Shown piece by piece: positions 16,956-26,365 of a stretch of DNA of 53,649 bases; position 1 is the first letter of the stretch, and each line of letters starts with the position of its first letter. The notes under the pieces are model-generated. The model was not told the DNA's origin, did no database searches, and saw only the letters and a list, made by a program, of their open reading frames with translations. The position numbers and the translations under genes are program-made. This DNA comes from Rhabdochlamydiaceae bacterium (GTDB taxonomy: Bacteria > Chlamydiota > Chlamydiia > Chlamydiales > Rhabdochlamydiaceae). The stretch spans positions 1 to 53,649 of the forward strand of contig JAIETG010000014.1 in NCBI GenBank assembly GCA_019745395.1, given 5' to 3'.

Positions 16956-17939
16956 TCAAATGTTAATGCGTTTAAGTTTTGTTTTATGCGTGATAGATGG
17001 AGGTTTTAGGCTTTTCGACCTAATTTCTAGCGAAGTTTTCCAATCCAGATCTGGACGCTTTAACGTTTTCGTAGCCGTATTATGGATCTTTTTGACTTCT
17101 GTATACGCAATGGGAGAAAAGATTTGCAGTGTTCCTAAGGCTTCAGATGGAGTTTTATTTCTTGTCCAGCAAGCTGCTAGATTGGCTTTTTCATGGGCAT
17201 TTTTGCGGTAGAAGAAAGTGATCTCATCTGCATAGGTGAGAAATATGTGAATGTTTTCTGCTAAAAAAAGGCTGCTTTTTTTAATGCTTTGCTTTGAGCG
17301 ACGCCTTTGAGCAAAAGTTTTATTTCGCTCTTGGATAGAGTTCCATCGGGTCTCATCGGATGCTGCTACATAAATCAGCTTGATCTGATATCCTTGCTTT
17401 TTTAAAAACTCAAAAAAATGGCCGGTGGTAGAATCTGTGCAAGTAGAGCCGAGGCAAAAGCTCTTTTTATCTCGGATCATATTGCCGAGAATAAGGTGCT
17501 TTGCCGCGCGCGCACTCGGCTTCCATTTACTGTAGATGTTTTGTCTGGAAAATAATGATTGGTCGCTGCTTTGCAGATCATTTTGATATGTTCTTATTTG
17601 ATTTTTTAGGCAAACATCAGAGCCTGAAACATAGACGTAAATATTTTCGAGATCTTGCTTAATTAGTGTCGATTTCCCAGCTCCTGAAGCTCCGGCCGTT
17701 ATAATGGCTACAGGTTTAGCGGGAGAGTTGTCTTTAGATTGTTCTAAGATCATTTTCTGATAAATGCCTCGGATATCTTCTTGTAAATTTTTTTTCTCTT
17801 GTGGCGAGTACTTGTAAGGATGGTACAAATCTTTTCCATTCAGCCATTCTTCTAATGTTTTTCTTGGTAAAAAATACTCGTAACTCCCATTGTAGATCTG
17901 ATTTACATCGCAAATATCATCGTTTTTATTTCGTTTCAT
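16956..17939 (-). CDS. Zeta-toxin-like P-loop kinase, copy 3
   Basis: A 327-residue paralogue of the two genes upstream. The Walker A loop is GASGAGKS at residues 83-90 in AIITAGASGAGKSTLI. Family-wide features follow: SGSDVCLKNQIRTY (acidic catalytic region), FCLGSTCTDSTTG, and QIKLIYVAASDETRWNSIQERN with the conserved arginines. This fits the zeta/UDP-GlcNAc-kinase group. ATG 17939 lies within the end of copy 2 (14-bp overlap) and aligns with the other N-termini; an in-frame upstream extension to 18044 is a shadow. No epsilon-like antitoxin is seen nearby. Confidence 0.83.
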   Translation of the reverse strand: MKRNKNDDICDVNQIYNGSYEYFLPRKTLEEWLNGKDLYHPYKYSPQEKKNLQEDIRGIYQKMILEQSKDNSPAKPVAIITAGASGAGKSTLIKQDLENIYVYVSGSDVCLKNQIRTYQNDLQSSDQSLFSRQNIYSKWKPSARAAKHLILGNMIRDKKSFCLGSTCTDSTTGHFFEFLKKQGYQIKLIYVAASDETRWNSIQERNKTFAQRRRSKQSIKKSSLFLAENIHIFLTYADEITFFYRKNAHEKANLAACWTRNKTPSEALGTLQIFSPIAYTEVKKIHNTATKTLKRPDLDWKTSLEIRSKSLKPPSITHKTKLKRINI

Positions 17940-19008
17940 AAGGGCCCATTTTTTTTCTGGATTCACTATTAGTATTAATAAAGTAAACGTTGCTGTGTTG
18001 ATGCAAGTTTGCGGGAGACTTCGTAATGGGTTCATGAACTCCACATTTCTTTTCTCTTTTCTCCTGTTGTTTGAAGATTTTCAAAATTTCCGATTTCTCA
18101 TCAATACAAGACTCCCAGTCGAGATCTGGTCGGTTTAATGTCTTTATAGCCGTATTATGGATCCTTTTGACTTCTGTATATTCCTGAGAAGAAAAGATTT
18201 GTAGAGTTCCTAAGATTTCAGAATCAGCTTTGTTTTTTGTCCAGATAGCTACTAGATTGGCTTTTTCGTGCGCCTCTTTGCGGTAGTAGAAGCAAATCTC
18301 ATCTGCATAAGTGAGAAATGAGTGGATCTGCTTAGCTAGAATAATGGTTTGTTTTTTTACACACTGCTGCGTACGACAACTTGTGTGAGCAAAAGTTTTA
18401 TTTCTGTTTTGGATAGAGGTCCATCGGATTTCATCTGAGGCTGTTACATAAAGCAGCTTGATCTGATATCCTTCCTTTTTTAAGAACTCAAAAAAATTAC
18501 CAGTAATGGGTTCTATACAAGTAGATCCTAGGTAAAAGCTCTTTTTATTTTGGATTAGATGGCTGAGAATGAGATGCTTGGCTGCAGTAGCAGCAGGTTC
18601 CCATTTTTTATAGATATTTTGGCGGGAAGTCAACGATTGATCGCTGTTTTTAAGATCTTTTTGATAGGTTCTTGTCTGATTTTTTAGACAAATATCAGAA
18701 GCAGAAATGTAAATGTTTTTCTGAGATTTATTTTTGTTTAGCTCTTGTTCTATCAATGTCGTTTTTCCAGCTCCTGAGGCTCCAGCTGTTATAATGGCTA
18801 CAGGCTTTTCACCTGACTTTTCTATACAAGATCCGGAGACCGTTTTGTGATAGATGTCTTGAATGTCTTTTTGTAAATCTTTTTGCTCTTGATCGGAGTA
18901 TTTACAAGGATTATCGAAAGCTTTTCCAGACAGCCATTCATCTAATGTTTTTTTGGGTAAGAAATACTTGTAATTGGTATGGAAAATATCATTTTTGGCC
19001 TGCCTCAT
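17926..19008 (-). CDS. Zeta-toxin-like P-loop kinase, copy 2
   Basis: A 360-residue kinase-like protein with Walker A at residues 76-83 (GASGAGKT), SASDICLKNQTRTY, FYLGSTCIEPITG and LLYVTASDEIRWTSIQNRN. It has a longer C-terminal tail than its neighbours, ending SRKKMGPYETK, which overlaps the start of copy 3. Its ATG overlaps the stop of copy 1 (ATGA), so the three copies form one coupled operon. Zeta enzymes phosphorylate UDP-amino sugars and block cell-wall synthesis; whether this protein does so, or acts in the host, is not known. Confidence 0.83.
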   Translation of the reverse strand: MRQAKNDIFHTNYKYFLPKKTLDEWLSGKAFDNPCKYSDQEQKDLQKDIQDIYHKTVSGSCIEKSGEKPVAIITAGASGAGKTTLIEQELNKNKSQKNIYISASDICLKNQTRTYQKDLKNSDQSLTSRQNIYKKWEPAATAAKHLILSHLIQNKKSFYLGSTCIEPITGNFFEFLKKEGYQIKLLYVTASDEIRWTSIQNRNKTFAHTSCRTQQCVKKQTIILAKQIHSFLTYADEICFYYRKEAHEKANLVAIWTKNKADSEILGTLQIFSSQEYTEVKRIHNTAIKTLNRPDLDWESCIDEKSEILKIFKQQEKREKKCGVHEPITKSPANLHQHSNVYFINTNSESRKKMGPYETK

Positions 19009-20036
19009 AACTTTGCCCGATCTCTACATTCAGGGTTTTGGAAAACTTTCGACTGTTTATCAAAATAATTTTCCCAGTTAAGATCTGGACGTTGAATCCT
19101 TTTTATAGCCTCATTGTGAATCTTTTTGATCTCTGTATATTCACTTGGGGAAAATATTTGCAGTGATCCTAAGGTTTCTGATCTAGGTGTGTTTCTTGTC
19201 CAAAGAGCCGTAAGTTGAGCGCTTTCATGCACGCTTTTACGATAGTAGAAAGCAATTTCATCAGCAAAATCTGGAAATGAACAAACCTGTTCAGCTAAAA
19301 GTTCCGCATGTTTTTTTATTCCCTCTAGTGTATGGCTATAGCCGTGAATGAAGGTTTTATTTCGCTCTTGGATGGAGTTCCAACGGATTTCATCTGGAGC
19401 TGTTACATAAAGCAGTTGGATCTGATATCCCTGCTTTTTTAAGAGTTTGAAAAATTGTTCGGTTCCAGGCTCCGTACAACTGGTGCCGAGGCAAAAGCTC
19501 TTTTTATCTCGGATCAGATTCCCGAGAATGAGATGCTTTATTCCATGGGAGCTTGGCCTCCATTTATTGAAGATTTTTTGTCTGGAATTTAATGATAAAT
19601 CGCTATCTTGTATGTCTTTTTGATAGGTTCTCATCTGGTTTTTTAGGCAAGTTTCATCAGCACAAACATAAATATAAACATTTTCCTGGGATTTGTTCTT
19701 TTCTAGATTTTGTCTCAGCAGCGAGGTTTTTCCTGCACCGGATGCTCCGGCCGTTATAATGGCTAAAGGTTTTGTATTGGACTTGTCTGTACAATGTTCA
19801 GAGATCGTTTTACGATAGATGTCTCGAATATCTTCTTGTAAATTTTCTTGTTCTTGTTCGGAGTACTCATAAGGATGATCTAAAGCTTTTCCAGATATCA
19901 ATTTTTCTAATGTTTTTTTTTGTAGAAAATACTCGTAATTTTCATTGTAGATGCGGTTTATATTACAGATGTCAGAAAAGCTGAAAGGATCCCCTAGCCC
20001 TGTTTTGTCATTACCTAAGCTCTTATCCCGCTTCAC
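19005..20036 (-). CDS. Zeta-toxin-like P-loop kinase, copy 1
   Basis: First gene of the kinase triplet, 343 residues. Walker A is GASGAGKT at residues 97-104, followed by CADETCLKNQMRTY, FCLGTSCTEPG and LLYVTAPDEIRWNSIQERN. The start is GTG 20036 with AGGAG 6 nt upstream. The three copies are roughly half identical by eye, pointing to local tandem duplication with divergence. N-terminal helices (residues ~30-85; NENYEYFLQKKTLEKLISGK) are conserved across all three and may be the substrate or partner region. Confidence 0.84.
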   Translation of the reverse strand: MKRDKSLGNDKTGLGDPFSFSDICNINRIYNENYEYFLQKKTLEKLISGKALDHPYEYSEQEQENLQEDIRDIYRKTISEHCTDKSNTKPLAIITAGASGAGKTSLLRQNLEKNKSQENVYIYVCADETCLKNQMRTYQKDIQDSDLSLNSRQKIFNKWRPSSHGIKHLILGNLIRDKKSFCLGTSCTEPGTEQFFKLLKKQGYQIQLLYVTAPDEIRWNSIQERNKTFIHGYSHTLEGIKKHAELLAEQVCSFPDFADEIAFYYRKSVHESAQLTALWTRNTPRSETLGSLQIFSPSEYTEIKKIHNEAIKRIQRPDLNWENYFDKQSKVFQNPECRDRAKL

Positions 20037-20258
20037 AATAGCTCCTGTTTGTTTCTGAATTCATTATGAAAGTAAAAAGAGAGTTTGGTCAAATTATTTT
20101 TTTATGTTAGTTTCTTTAATTATTGAAATTTAGTGAGATAAAATAAATTTAAATAGAAAATTATATGGATATAATTTGAGAGTTGTTTTTGACGAGCCCG
20201 CTCCAGAGTTTCTTTGAAATCTCTCCTTTGCTATAGTTCAGCTTAAGAGGGCTTAAAA

Positions 20259-21467
20259 ATGATCTACTGTGCTGTGTTTTTTGTGTTGGGTGGTGTTCTT
20301 GGTTGGGTTTTTTGTAAGCTGAAAGTTAAAGAGAGTAGCTCTTTACCTTTGCAGGAGCTATTGCGAGAAAATGGAAGGCTTCAAGCTCTTTTAGAACATC
20401 GAGAAAAAGATGCAAAAGAACTTCAAGAAACTTTGCAAAAAGAGTTCTATTATCTCTCACAAAAAATTCTCAAGGAAAATACCAGAGAATTTGCAGAGAG
20501 CTCTCAAATAAAAATGGAAGAAATTCTATCTCCGCTGAAGCAGAAAATGGAGCTTTTCCAAGCTAATTTACAAGAAGTATGTAAAACAGGGACTGCAGAA
20601 CGTCTTACCTTGAAGTACAAAATGGAAACCATGGTAGATTGCAGTAAAATGTTAGCAGAAGAAACTCATCGGTTGACGAGAGTTTTGAAAGGAGACGTAA
20701 AAAAGCAAGGGACTTGGGGCGAGCTTATTTTACAAAGGGTCTTAGAGTCCTCAGGTCTTCGAGAAAATGTGGAATATACACTGCAGGGCGCAGGGCTTCA
20801 ACTCAGCGATGAAAATGGCAAGAGGCTGCTTCCTGATGTTGTTGTACATCTTCCGGATTCGCGTCAGATCATTATTGATTCCAAGATGTCTTACGTTCAC
20901 TATGATGATTATGTCAATCACACGCAAGATGAAGCTAAAGAAGAGAGCTTAAGAAAGCTGGTTCTATCTTTAAAAGAGCACGTTAGAGGCCTTAGTGAAA
21001 AAAATTACTCCTTTGCGAAAAAACTCGACAATCCTGATTTTGTCCTGCTTTTCGTTCCAATAGAAGCAATTTTTGCTTTGATTATGGAAAAAGAGCCGGC
21101 ACTTTTAGAAGAGGCCTGGAAAAGGTCTATTATCATTGCAAGCCCTGCCAATATTTTGGCTATTTTACGGACCGTAGAATCTGTTTGGAAAAGTGAGCAT
21201 CAAAATCGCAATACGCAAAAAATTGCAGAAGATGCAGCTTCTTTATATGATAAATTTGTGGATCTTCTAAAAGACCTAGAAGGTGTTGGCAAGCACTTGC
21301 AACAAGCGGAAGAATCGTTTGATAAAGCAATGGGCAAACTTTCTTCTGGACGAGGTAATCTTGTCAAAAAAACGGAAGATTTGCGTAAGTTAGGTCTTAA
21401 GACGAAAAAACAGATTCCTATGCAATATTTAGAGGAAGAGGAAGAATCTTCTACAGTAGTTCCTTAA
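20259..21467 (+). CDS. rmuC: DNA recombination protein RmuC
   Basis: A 402-residue protein with an N-terminal membrane segment (CAVFFVLGGVLGWVFC), a coiled coil over residues ~30-150, and the RmuC core: KQGTWGELILQRVLESSGL, LPDSRQIIIDSKMSYVHYDDY, FVLLFVPIEAIFALIM and SIIIASPANILAILRTVE. RmuC is a PD-(D/E)XK-like putative nuclease that limits rearrangements at inverted repeats. AGAGGG 8 nt before ATG 20259 supports the start. The stop overlaps the convergent glycosyltransferase by 17 bp. Confidence 0.94.
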   Translation: MIYCAVFFVLGGVLGWVFCKLKVKESSSLPLQELLRENGRLQALLEHREKDAKELQETLQKEFYYLSQKILKENTREFAESSQIKMEEILSPLKQKMELFQANLQEVCKTGTAERLTLKYKMETMVDCSKMLAEETHRLTRVLKGDVKKQGTWGELILQRVLESSGLRENVEYTLQGAGLQLSDENGKRLLPDVVVHLPDSRQIIIDSKMSYVHYDDYVNHTQDEAKEESLRKLVLSLKEHVRGLSEKNYSFAKKLDNPDFVLLFVPIEAIFALIMEKEPALLEEAWKRSIIIASPANILAILRTVESVWKSEHQNRNTQKIAEDAASLYDKFVDLLKDLEGVGKHLQQAEESFDKAMGKLSSGRGNLVKKTEDLRKLGLKTKKQIPMQYLEEEEESSTVVP

Positions 21468-22458
21468 GGTCTTTCCATACAGAAAGTGGATGGATCTGTG
21501 ACATGCAATGAGGTGTTTTTTCTTCGAATTTGCACTTCCTAGAACAAGGACATTCTTGGGTAGATTGGATCCAATGTTGATTTGCTCCAATAGTTCCCGT
21601 TTTTTTAGGGTCTGTAGGTCCATAAAGAGTGATACAAGGAACTCCTAATGCTGCCGCCAAATGGCTAAATCCTGTGTCGACAGAAACCAAAGCTTTTGCT
21701 TTAGCTACTAAATGCCCTATTTCATTCAAAGACAACCTGGGAAGCACAGTGACTTGGGGCGAAATAGCAAGTCTCTCAGCCCTTTTTTTCTCTTCTTCGT
21801 TTCCCCAGGGAATGAGAATGTTTTTTCCTGCTTGAATACATAAATCGATGAGTTCTTTCCAGTGTGATTCAGGCCAAAGCTTGGAGTTGTAGCTTGCTAT
21901 CGGTACAAAGAGAAAATATTCGGTCGGAAGAGATATTGTGGGAGGGGAAAATTTAGAAAAATTGATTTGGTAATCGGGAGATGTAGAGGGGAGAGAATAG
22001 CCTAAGGCGCCTGCTAGAAGATGTCGTAATCTTTCGATGGCGTGGATGTTTTTGGAGGCGGGGTATTTTTTATGATAAAATATCTGAGCGCCCCAATCGG
22101 GAATTGATGCTTGATCCCATCCAGCTCGCTTTCCTTTAGCAATTGTAGAAATAAGCGCTGATTTAAAATTTCCTTGTGCATCAATGATTAGATCGTAGGT
22201 TTCTTTTTTAAGTTTTTGATATACCTCTGAAAATTCTTTTCGAGTATTCGGAGATGTTAACTGTTTTTTCCAGACCCTATGATTTGTCAAAAATACCCGA
22301 TGAACAGATGGATGCCAAAGAGGGATTTCTTGTAAGTTTTTATCTACAACCCAATCGAATTGAATGCCGGGGATTGCTGAAGCAGCGTCCGACAGCGCAG
22401 GTAGTAAATGGATCAGATCTCCTAAAGAAGCGAGCTTTGTGATCAAAATTCTTTTCAT
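21451..22458 (-). CDS. Glycosyltransferase family 9, LPS heptosyltransferase-like
   Basis: A 335-residue GT-B enzyme related to WaaC/WaaF, which add heptose to the inner LPS core. Motifs: LITKLASLGDLIHLLPAL (N-terminal), LIIDAQGNFKSAL (catalytic Asp region), and the donor site VSVDTGFSHLAAALGVPCITLYGPTDP. The ending CPCSRKCKFEEKTPHCM is a cysteine cluster seen in the WaaC group. Which sugar it transfers in this organism is not readable. ATG 22458 overlaps the EamA stop (ATGA), so the two genes are coupled. Confidence 0.9.
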   Translation of the reverse strand: MKRILITKLASLGDLIHLLPALSDAASAIPGIQFDWVVDKNLQEIPLWHPSVHRVFLTNHRVWKKQLTSPNTRKEFSEVYQKLKKETYDLIIDAQGNFKSALISTIAKGKRAGWDQASIPDWGAQIFYHKKYPASKNIHAIERLRHLLAGALGYSLPSTSPDYQINFSKFSPPTISLPTEYFLFVPIASYNSKLWPESHWKELIDLCIQAGKNILIPWGNEEEKKRAERLAISPQVTVLPRLSLNEIGHLVAKAKALVSVDTGFSHLAAALGVPCITLYGPTDPKKTGTIGANQHWIQSTQECPCSRKCKFEEKTPHCMSQIHPLSVWKDLKELL

Positions 22459-23396
22459 GAAAGTTCTTGTTCAGGTTGTTTTCGGACTATGTATCCTTGT
22501 TTGAGTTCTGCTTTGTAAACGATCCAAAGTCCCATAGAAACGACGGCAGTAGAGCAGAAAATTGTCCAGGAAATAGGCTCTCCTAATAGGACCCATCCGG
22601 TTAAAGAAGCGAAAATTGGACTGAGAAGCCCCATAAAAGAAAGGAAGGTAGCTGTATAGCGCTTTAACATCATTCCATAGAGATTGTAGCAGACGATGTT
22701 TGAAAGAAAGGTTAAAATGAGCACGATTTTTGTCACGTCGTAAACGTGACCTTGCGCTATAGGTATGGGGTTCCAGGAATCTACAAAAAATGAATGGACC
22801 AATGCCATGGCACCTCCTAGGAACATGCTTGTGCCATTTGCCATAAAAGGGGAAATATCTGATTGTTTGACAGCCAGGCGCAGTAAGACCCATCCATAGA
22901 CTCCAGCAAGAGCGGCACCCATCAAAGCTAAAGAGGGTAAAGAAAGAAATTTCCATACGGATAAGAGATCTTCAGAACCTGTTTGAAGCAGAAGTACTGG
23001 GACAAATCCTACAAATCCAATTCCGAGCCCTAACCATTTTCGACGATTCATTTTTTCTCCAAAATGGATGTAGGAGAATAAGGCGCTAAAAAAGGGACTC
23101 AGACTATAGATAAAGCTGGCTTTTGCAGCAGATAAGTATTGCAGACCCCAAAATTCTAAAATGTTTGTAAGATAAACGCTAAAGAATCCCAAAATGAATA
23201 GGAATCCCCATTGCTTCATTTTCAATTGAAAGCTAGACCTTTTGGCTATAACTAAATATCCCAAAAGTAGCATTCCGGCTAAAAACATCCGAAATCCCGT
23301 CAAAAAGACAGGGGGGCTAAACGCCAGGGCCATCTTCCCTATAGAAAAGGTACTGGACCATATCGCGTATAAAGCAACAACAAGACTGATAAGCAT
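22455..23396 (-). CDS. EamA/DMT-family transporter
   Basis: About 313 residues with 10 hydrophobic segments in two EamA repeats. Typical blocks: GFRMFLAGMLLLGY, GLQYLSAAKASFIYSLSPFFSALFSY in repeat 1, and FLSFMGLLSPIFASLTGWVLLGEP in repeat 2. Chlamydia has an EamA-type S-adenosylmethionine carrier, so SAM is one possible substrate, but DMT carriers vary widely. ATG 23396 starts right at the first helix; an upstream in-frame TTG at 23456 has no Shine-Dalgarno, and the true start is not certain. Coupled to the heptosyltransferase-like gene. Confidence 0.85.
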   Translation of the reverse strand: MLISLVVALYAIWSSTFSIGKMALAFSPPVFLTGFRMFLAGMLLLGYLVIAKRSSFQLKMKQWGFLFILGFFSVYLTNILEFWGLQYLSAAKASFIYSLSPFFSALFSYIHFGEKMNRRKWLGLGIGFVGFVPVLLLQTGSEDLLSVWKFLSLPSLALMGAALAGVYGWVLLRLAVKQSDISPFMANGTSMFLGGAMALVHSFFVDSWNPIPIAQGHVYDVTKIVLILTFLSNIVCYNLYGMMLKRYTATFLSFMGLLSPIFASLTGWVLLGEPISWTIFCSTAVVSMGLWIVYKAELKQGYIVRKQPEQELS

Positions 23397-23582
23397 GGTA
23401 ACCGCATGAAAAAATAAAGCGTCCTCATCATAGCAAGGAGGTCCCGATTCGGTCAATTTCTAAAAATAGAGCTCATTTTTCGTTGTTAATACTGTAACTC
23501 GATTATTTGTAATCATTTGAGTGGTTTTTTTTGTTGCTTTAGTTGGAGATTTTTTGTTTTATGTATTTGTAGACTGTAAATA

Positions 23583-23611
23583 TTGCAAGTGATAATTTTC
23601 GTTTATATATA
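23583..23611 (+). promoter_or_regulatory. Possible sigma-70-type promoter
   Basis: TTGCAA (23583-23588), a 17-nt spacer and TATATA (23606-23611). The predicted transcription start lies only about 9 nt before ATG 23627, which would give a very short leader without a Shine-Dalgarno. Confidence 0.4.
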
Positions 23612-23626
23612 AAGTAAAGTTGGCGT

Positions 23627-26365
23627 ATGAACGATTGTCAATTATTTATGGAGTCCATTATCTATTTTTCAGATAATGTAGTGGATGATAACTCATCAAA
23701 AAACTCTTTATACCATTCTGTTTTTAAGCATCGAATGGCTGAGCTTAATGAATTTATTGAGCGAAATCCCATTTTAATACAGACGTTAACTTGTGAGCAA
23801 AAAATATTTTTATATAAAAATATTGAAGATTTACGGGAGAAAAATGAAGACTTTCGTTCAGGGGAAGTCCTGCAAAAAGTTTCTTCGTGTATCTTAAATT
23901 TCCTGGAAAAGGATGCCTCTTTAGGAACTTCTAAGTCGGTTCCCTTACAGATTGTTTCTGATCCTGAATCCTTTGAAGCATTTATTCGAGTGACTCTTGA
24001 GAAAAATACGGCTCATATCCCTCAAGTTGCTGAAGTTTTACTTGCCATACCCGCAGGATTGCCATTATTAAATCCAGCTCTTTTAACTCGATTCTTGTTG
24101 GCCTTGGCGGAAATGTGCCCAAGTCTATTGCTACAAAATATGAAAAAACTACAAATTACGGACCCTGTTCTTCGAGAGCAAATTGCAGATATAATACTCC
24201 ACAAGAATCCGAGTTTGCTCTGCAGTTATATTCAAGATTTAAATCTAAGCAAGACTCTCTTAGAGAGAATTGCTAGGAAGGTTGTTTATAAAGTTCCTTT
24301 GGCATTTGTTTTGCATATTGAAAAGTTCCATATAGAAAACCCTTCTCTTTTAGAAGAGTTTGCTATCAATCTATCCAAAACAGAGCCAGGTCTTTTGGCT
24401 GAAAATATTATGAAGTTTCGTATACAAAATGAGAGGGTTCGTAGAAATCTGGCAGTTCAAATAGCAGAAATGTTTCCTGAATTTTTAGTTTATAATATTC
24501 GAAATTTTGAACTTTCTAGCGATCCCGATATCGAAACCATTTTGCCTAAATTAGCCGAATTGGATCTCGATCTAATTACCGAGTATTTTAAGGTTCCTCC
24601 ATCTGGAGTTCCAGGATATGCAGTTGAGCAAGTTGCTCTATTGATAGCTCGGGAACATCCTACTTTGCTAATTAGCTGCATCAGAGTATTTCAACTAACA
24701 AACGAGGTCACTCTTCAATCTGTTTTTAGCGAGCTTGCAACGAGTCATCCTAAATATTTTTTAGAAAATTTTCATAAATTTGACATAAGAGATCTAAGTT
24801 TTTTTAAGAAAGTCATTATCAATATGGCTATTGCCCATCCGGATTTTACTTTTGATAATTTAGAAAAATTTGTTAGATCTCCTCAAGAACTTCCTCAATT
24901 TCTATCTGTGATGTTAGAAGGCTACATAGAGTTCTATTTATCTTTAGCGAACAAGCACAACGCTTTTTCTTTAGAAGATACCGAGAAATTTTCAGGTGTG
25001 TGGGAAAAAACAGTTTTTACTCTTGCTAATACAAATCGATATCGCAATATGGCTTTGAGTGTTTATCTCACAAAAACTTTTTGTTATATGTTCATACATT
25101 CTGAGCATTTTAAAGAAAACATGCTAAGACTTAACGGGGGGAATCTCGTTGCGTATAAAATTCGTCCTTCTATATTGCCTGCTAAATGGATGTCAGAGTG
25201 CCAAGAAATGGATGGGGATTTATCTCGAGAAATAGCGATTATCACCCAATTTTTAAGCAAAAGAAAAAAAGAGTTTTGCGAAGCATCTCCTTCTAATCTA
25301 TCTGTTTCCTTGTTGCATAATTTTCTTTTAACAGTGAGAACACTTGATGAAGCTGCTTTTTCGTCCTCAAAGAAAATTGTTTTGCTAAGCCGGATTTTTT
25401 CAGAGCCCGATTCCTCTAATGAAGAGGTTTGTCAAAAGCTTGTTTTGCTAAATATTCTCTGTAGTAAAAGTGCAGGGGTAGAAAATGTTGTTTGGAGTTC
25501 TAAAAAAGATTTGATCAGGCTTTTGAATGAATCCATAAAAGATGGTTCTTTGGGAAATTTAGATGATATTGAAGATTTGCCTAGCGCTTATGCTAATACT
25601 TTTGGGAGTCTTAGGATCCCCTTTGCTCTGGAAACGTACGGAGCCTGTATTAAAGAAATTTGCAACGAGGATCCCCGGTTGCAAGATGCCTTCGAATGGT
25701 TTGCTCATAGCGTTCTTAAGGGAACGTTCTTATCAGAGAGGTATAGAACGGACAAAAATCCTCATTTAAAATATATCGAGGACCGTGATCCTTCTCTTCT
25801 AGAAGCGTGGAAGGAACCTTTGGATTTTAGTGCGCTGATTGCAGAAAATTCTTCAGTCTTTGCTGGTGGGACCGAACGTTGGGAGATTGTTGAAACAGAC
25901 AATTATCATGATCTGCTATTTTCAGGAACTGAAGTGCCTGGAAGTTGCCTACGAATTGATGGAGAAGCTGTAAAAAATAAGTGTCTTTTAGATTATTTGA
26001 TGGATGGAAAGGTGCGAATTCTTGCTTTTAAAAATCCGGGGACCGGAAAGATTGTTTTTCGGACAATTCTACGGTTACTCTGGGATACGGAAAACAATCG
26101 ACCTGTTCTGTTTCAGGATTTTATCTATCCGAGTATCAATGATCCAGAAATGGAAAAAGTTCTGCGGGAGGCTTGTATAGCAAAAGCTAAAGATCTCAAC
26201 ATTCCTCTTTTAACAAGTTGTGGAGGTGAGGCAGAAATGTATAAGGGAAATGCGACCTCTTTTGGGAGCTCTTGCCCTTACGAGTACGTAGATTCTGCAG
26301 GAGGTGTCACAGAAGGGGTGTACTCTATTCGGCATGCGCAAGTTCTTTTTTTTGTAGAGGGCTAA
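23627..26365 (+). CDS. Large helical-repeat protein with conserved C-terminal domain
   Basis: A 912-residue soluble protein. Residues ~135-430 hold about nine degenerate ~30-residue helical units of the form LLEEFAINLSKTEPGLLAEN, then IMKFRIQNE: a helix, a Pro-containing turn, LL..NI..F and I.d. The middle is helical. Residues ~720-912 form a separate domain with TEVPGSCLRIDGEAVKNKCLL, RILAFKNPGTGKIVFRTILR and EKVLREACIAKAKDLNIPL, which resembles an acyltransferase-like or otherwise unclassified domain found at the end of large proteins in amoeba-associated bacteria. No signal peptide is seen. Likely a host-interaction scaffold, but that is inference. Confidence 0.78.
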   Translation: MNDCQLFMESIIYFSDNVVDDNSSKNSLYHSVFKHRMAELNEFIERNPILIQTLTCEQKIFLYKNIEDLREKNEDFRSGEVLQKVSSCILNFLEKDASLGTSKSVPLQIVSDPESFEAFIRVTLEKNTAHIPQVAEVLLAIPAGLPLLNPALLTRFLLALAEMCPSLLLQNMKKLQITDPVLREQIADIILHKNPSLLCSYIQDLNLSKTLLERIARKVVYKVPLAFVLHIEKFHIENPSLLEEFAINLSKTEPGLLAENIMKFRIQNERVRRNLAVQIAEMFPEFLVYNIRNFELSSDPDIETILPKLAELDLDLITEYFKVPPSGVPGYAVEQVALLIAREHPTLLISCIRVFQLTNEVTLQSVFSELATSHPKYFLENFHKFDIRDLSFFKKVIINMAIAHPDFTFDNLEKFVRSPQELPQFLSVMLEGYIEFYLSLANKHNAFSLEDTEKFSGVWEKTVFTLANTNRYRNMALSVYLTKTFCYMFIHSEHFKENMLRLNGGNLVAYKIRPSILPAKWMSECQEMDGDLSREIAIITQFLSKRKKEFCEASPSNLSVSLLHNFLLTVRTLDEAAFSSSKKIVLLSRIFSEPDSSNEEVCQKLVLLNILCSKSAGVENVVWSSKKDLIRLLNESIKDGSLGNLDDIEDLPSAYANTFGSLRIPFALETYGACIKEICNEDPRLQDAFEWFAHSVLKGTFLSERYRTDKNPHLKYIEDRDPSLLEAWKEPLDFSALIAENSSVFAGGTERWEIVETDNYHDLLFSGTEVPGSCLRIDGEAVKNKCLLDYLMDGKVRILAFKNPGTGKIVFRTILRLLWDTENNRPVLFQDFIYPSINDPEMEKVLREACIAKAKDLNIPLLTSCGGEAEMYKGNATSFGSSCPYEYVDSAGGVTEGVYSIRHAQVLFFVEG

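Noticed and set aside
17940-18044. N-terminal extension of zeta-like copy 3 with a hydrophobic stretch
   Set aside because: It overlaps the coding end of copy 2 in another frame and is absent from the other paralogues; ATG 17939 aligns with them.
23436-23442. AAGGAGG sequence on the plus strand upstream of 23627
   Set aside because: It looks like a strong Shine-Dalgarno, but no start codon with a sizeable frame follows at a suitable distance; it falls in the 5' region of the opposite-strand EamA gene.
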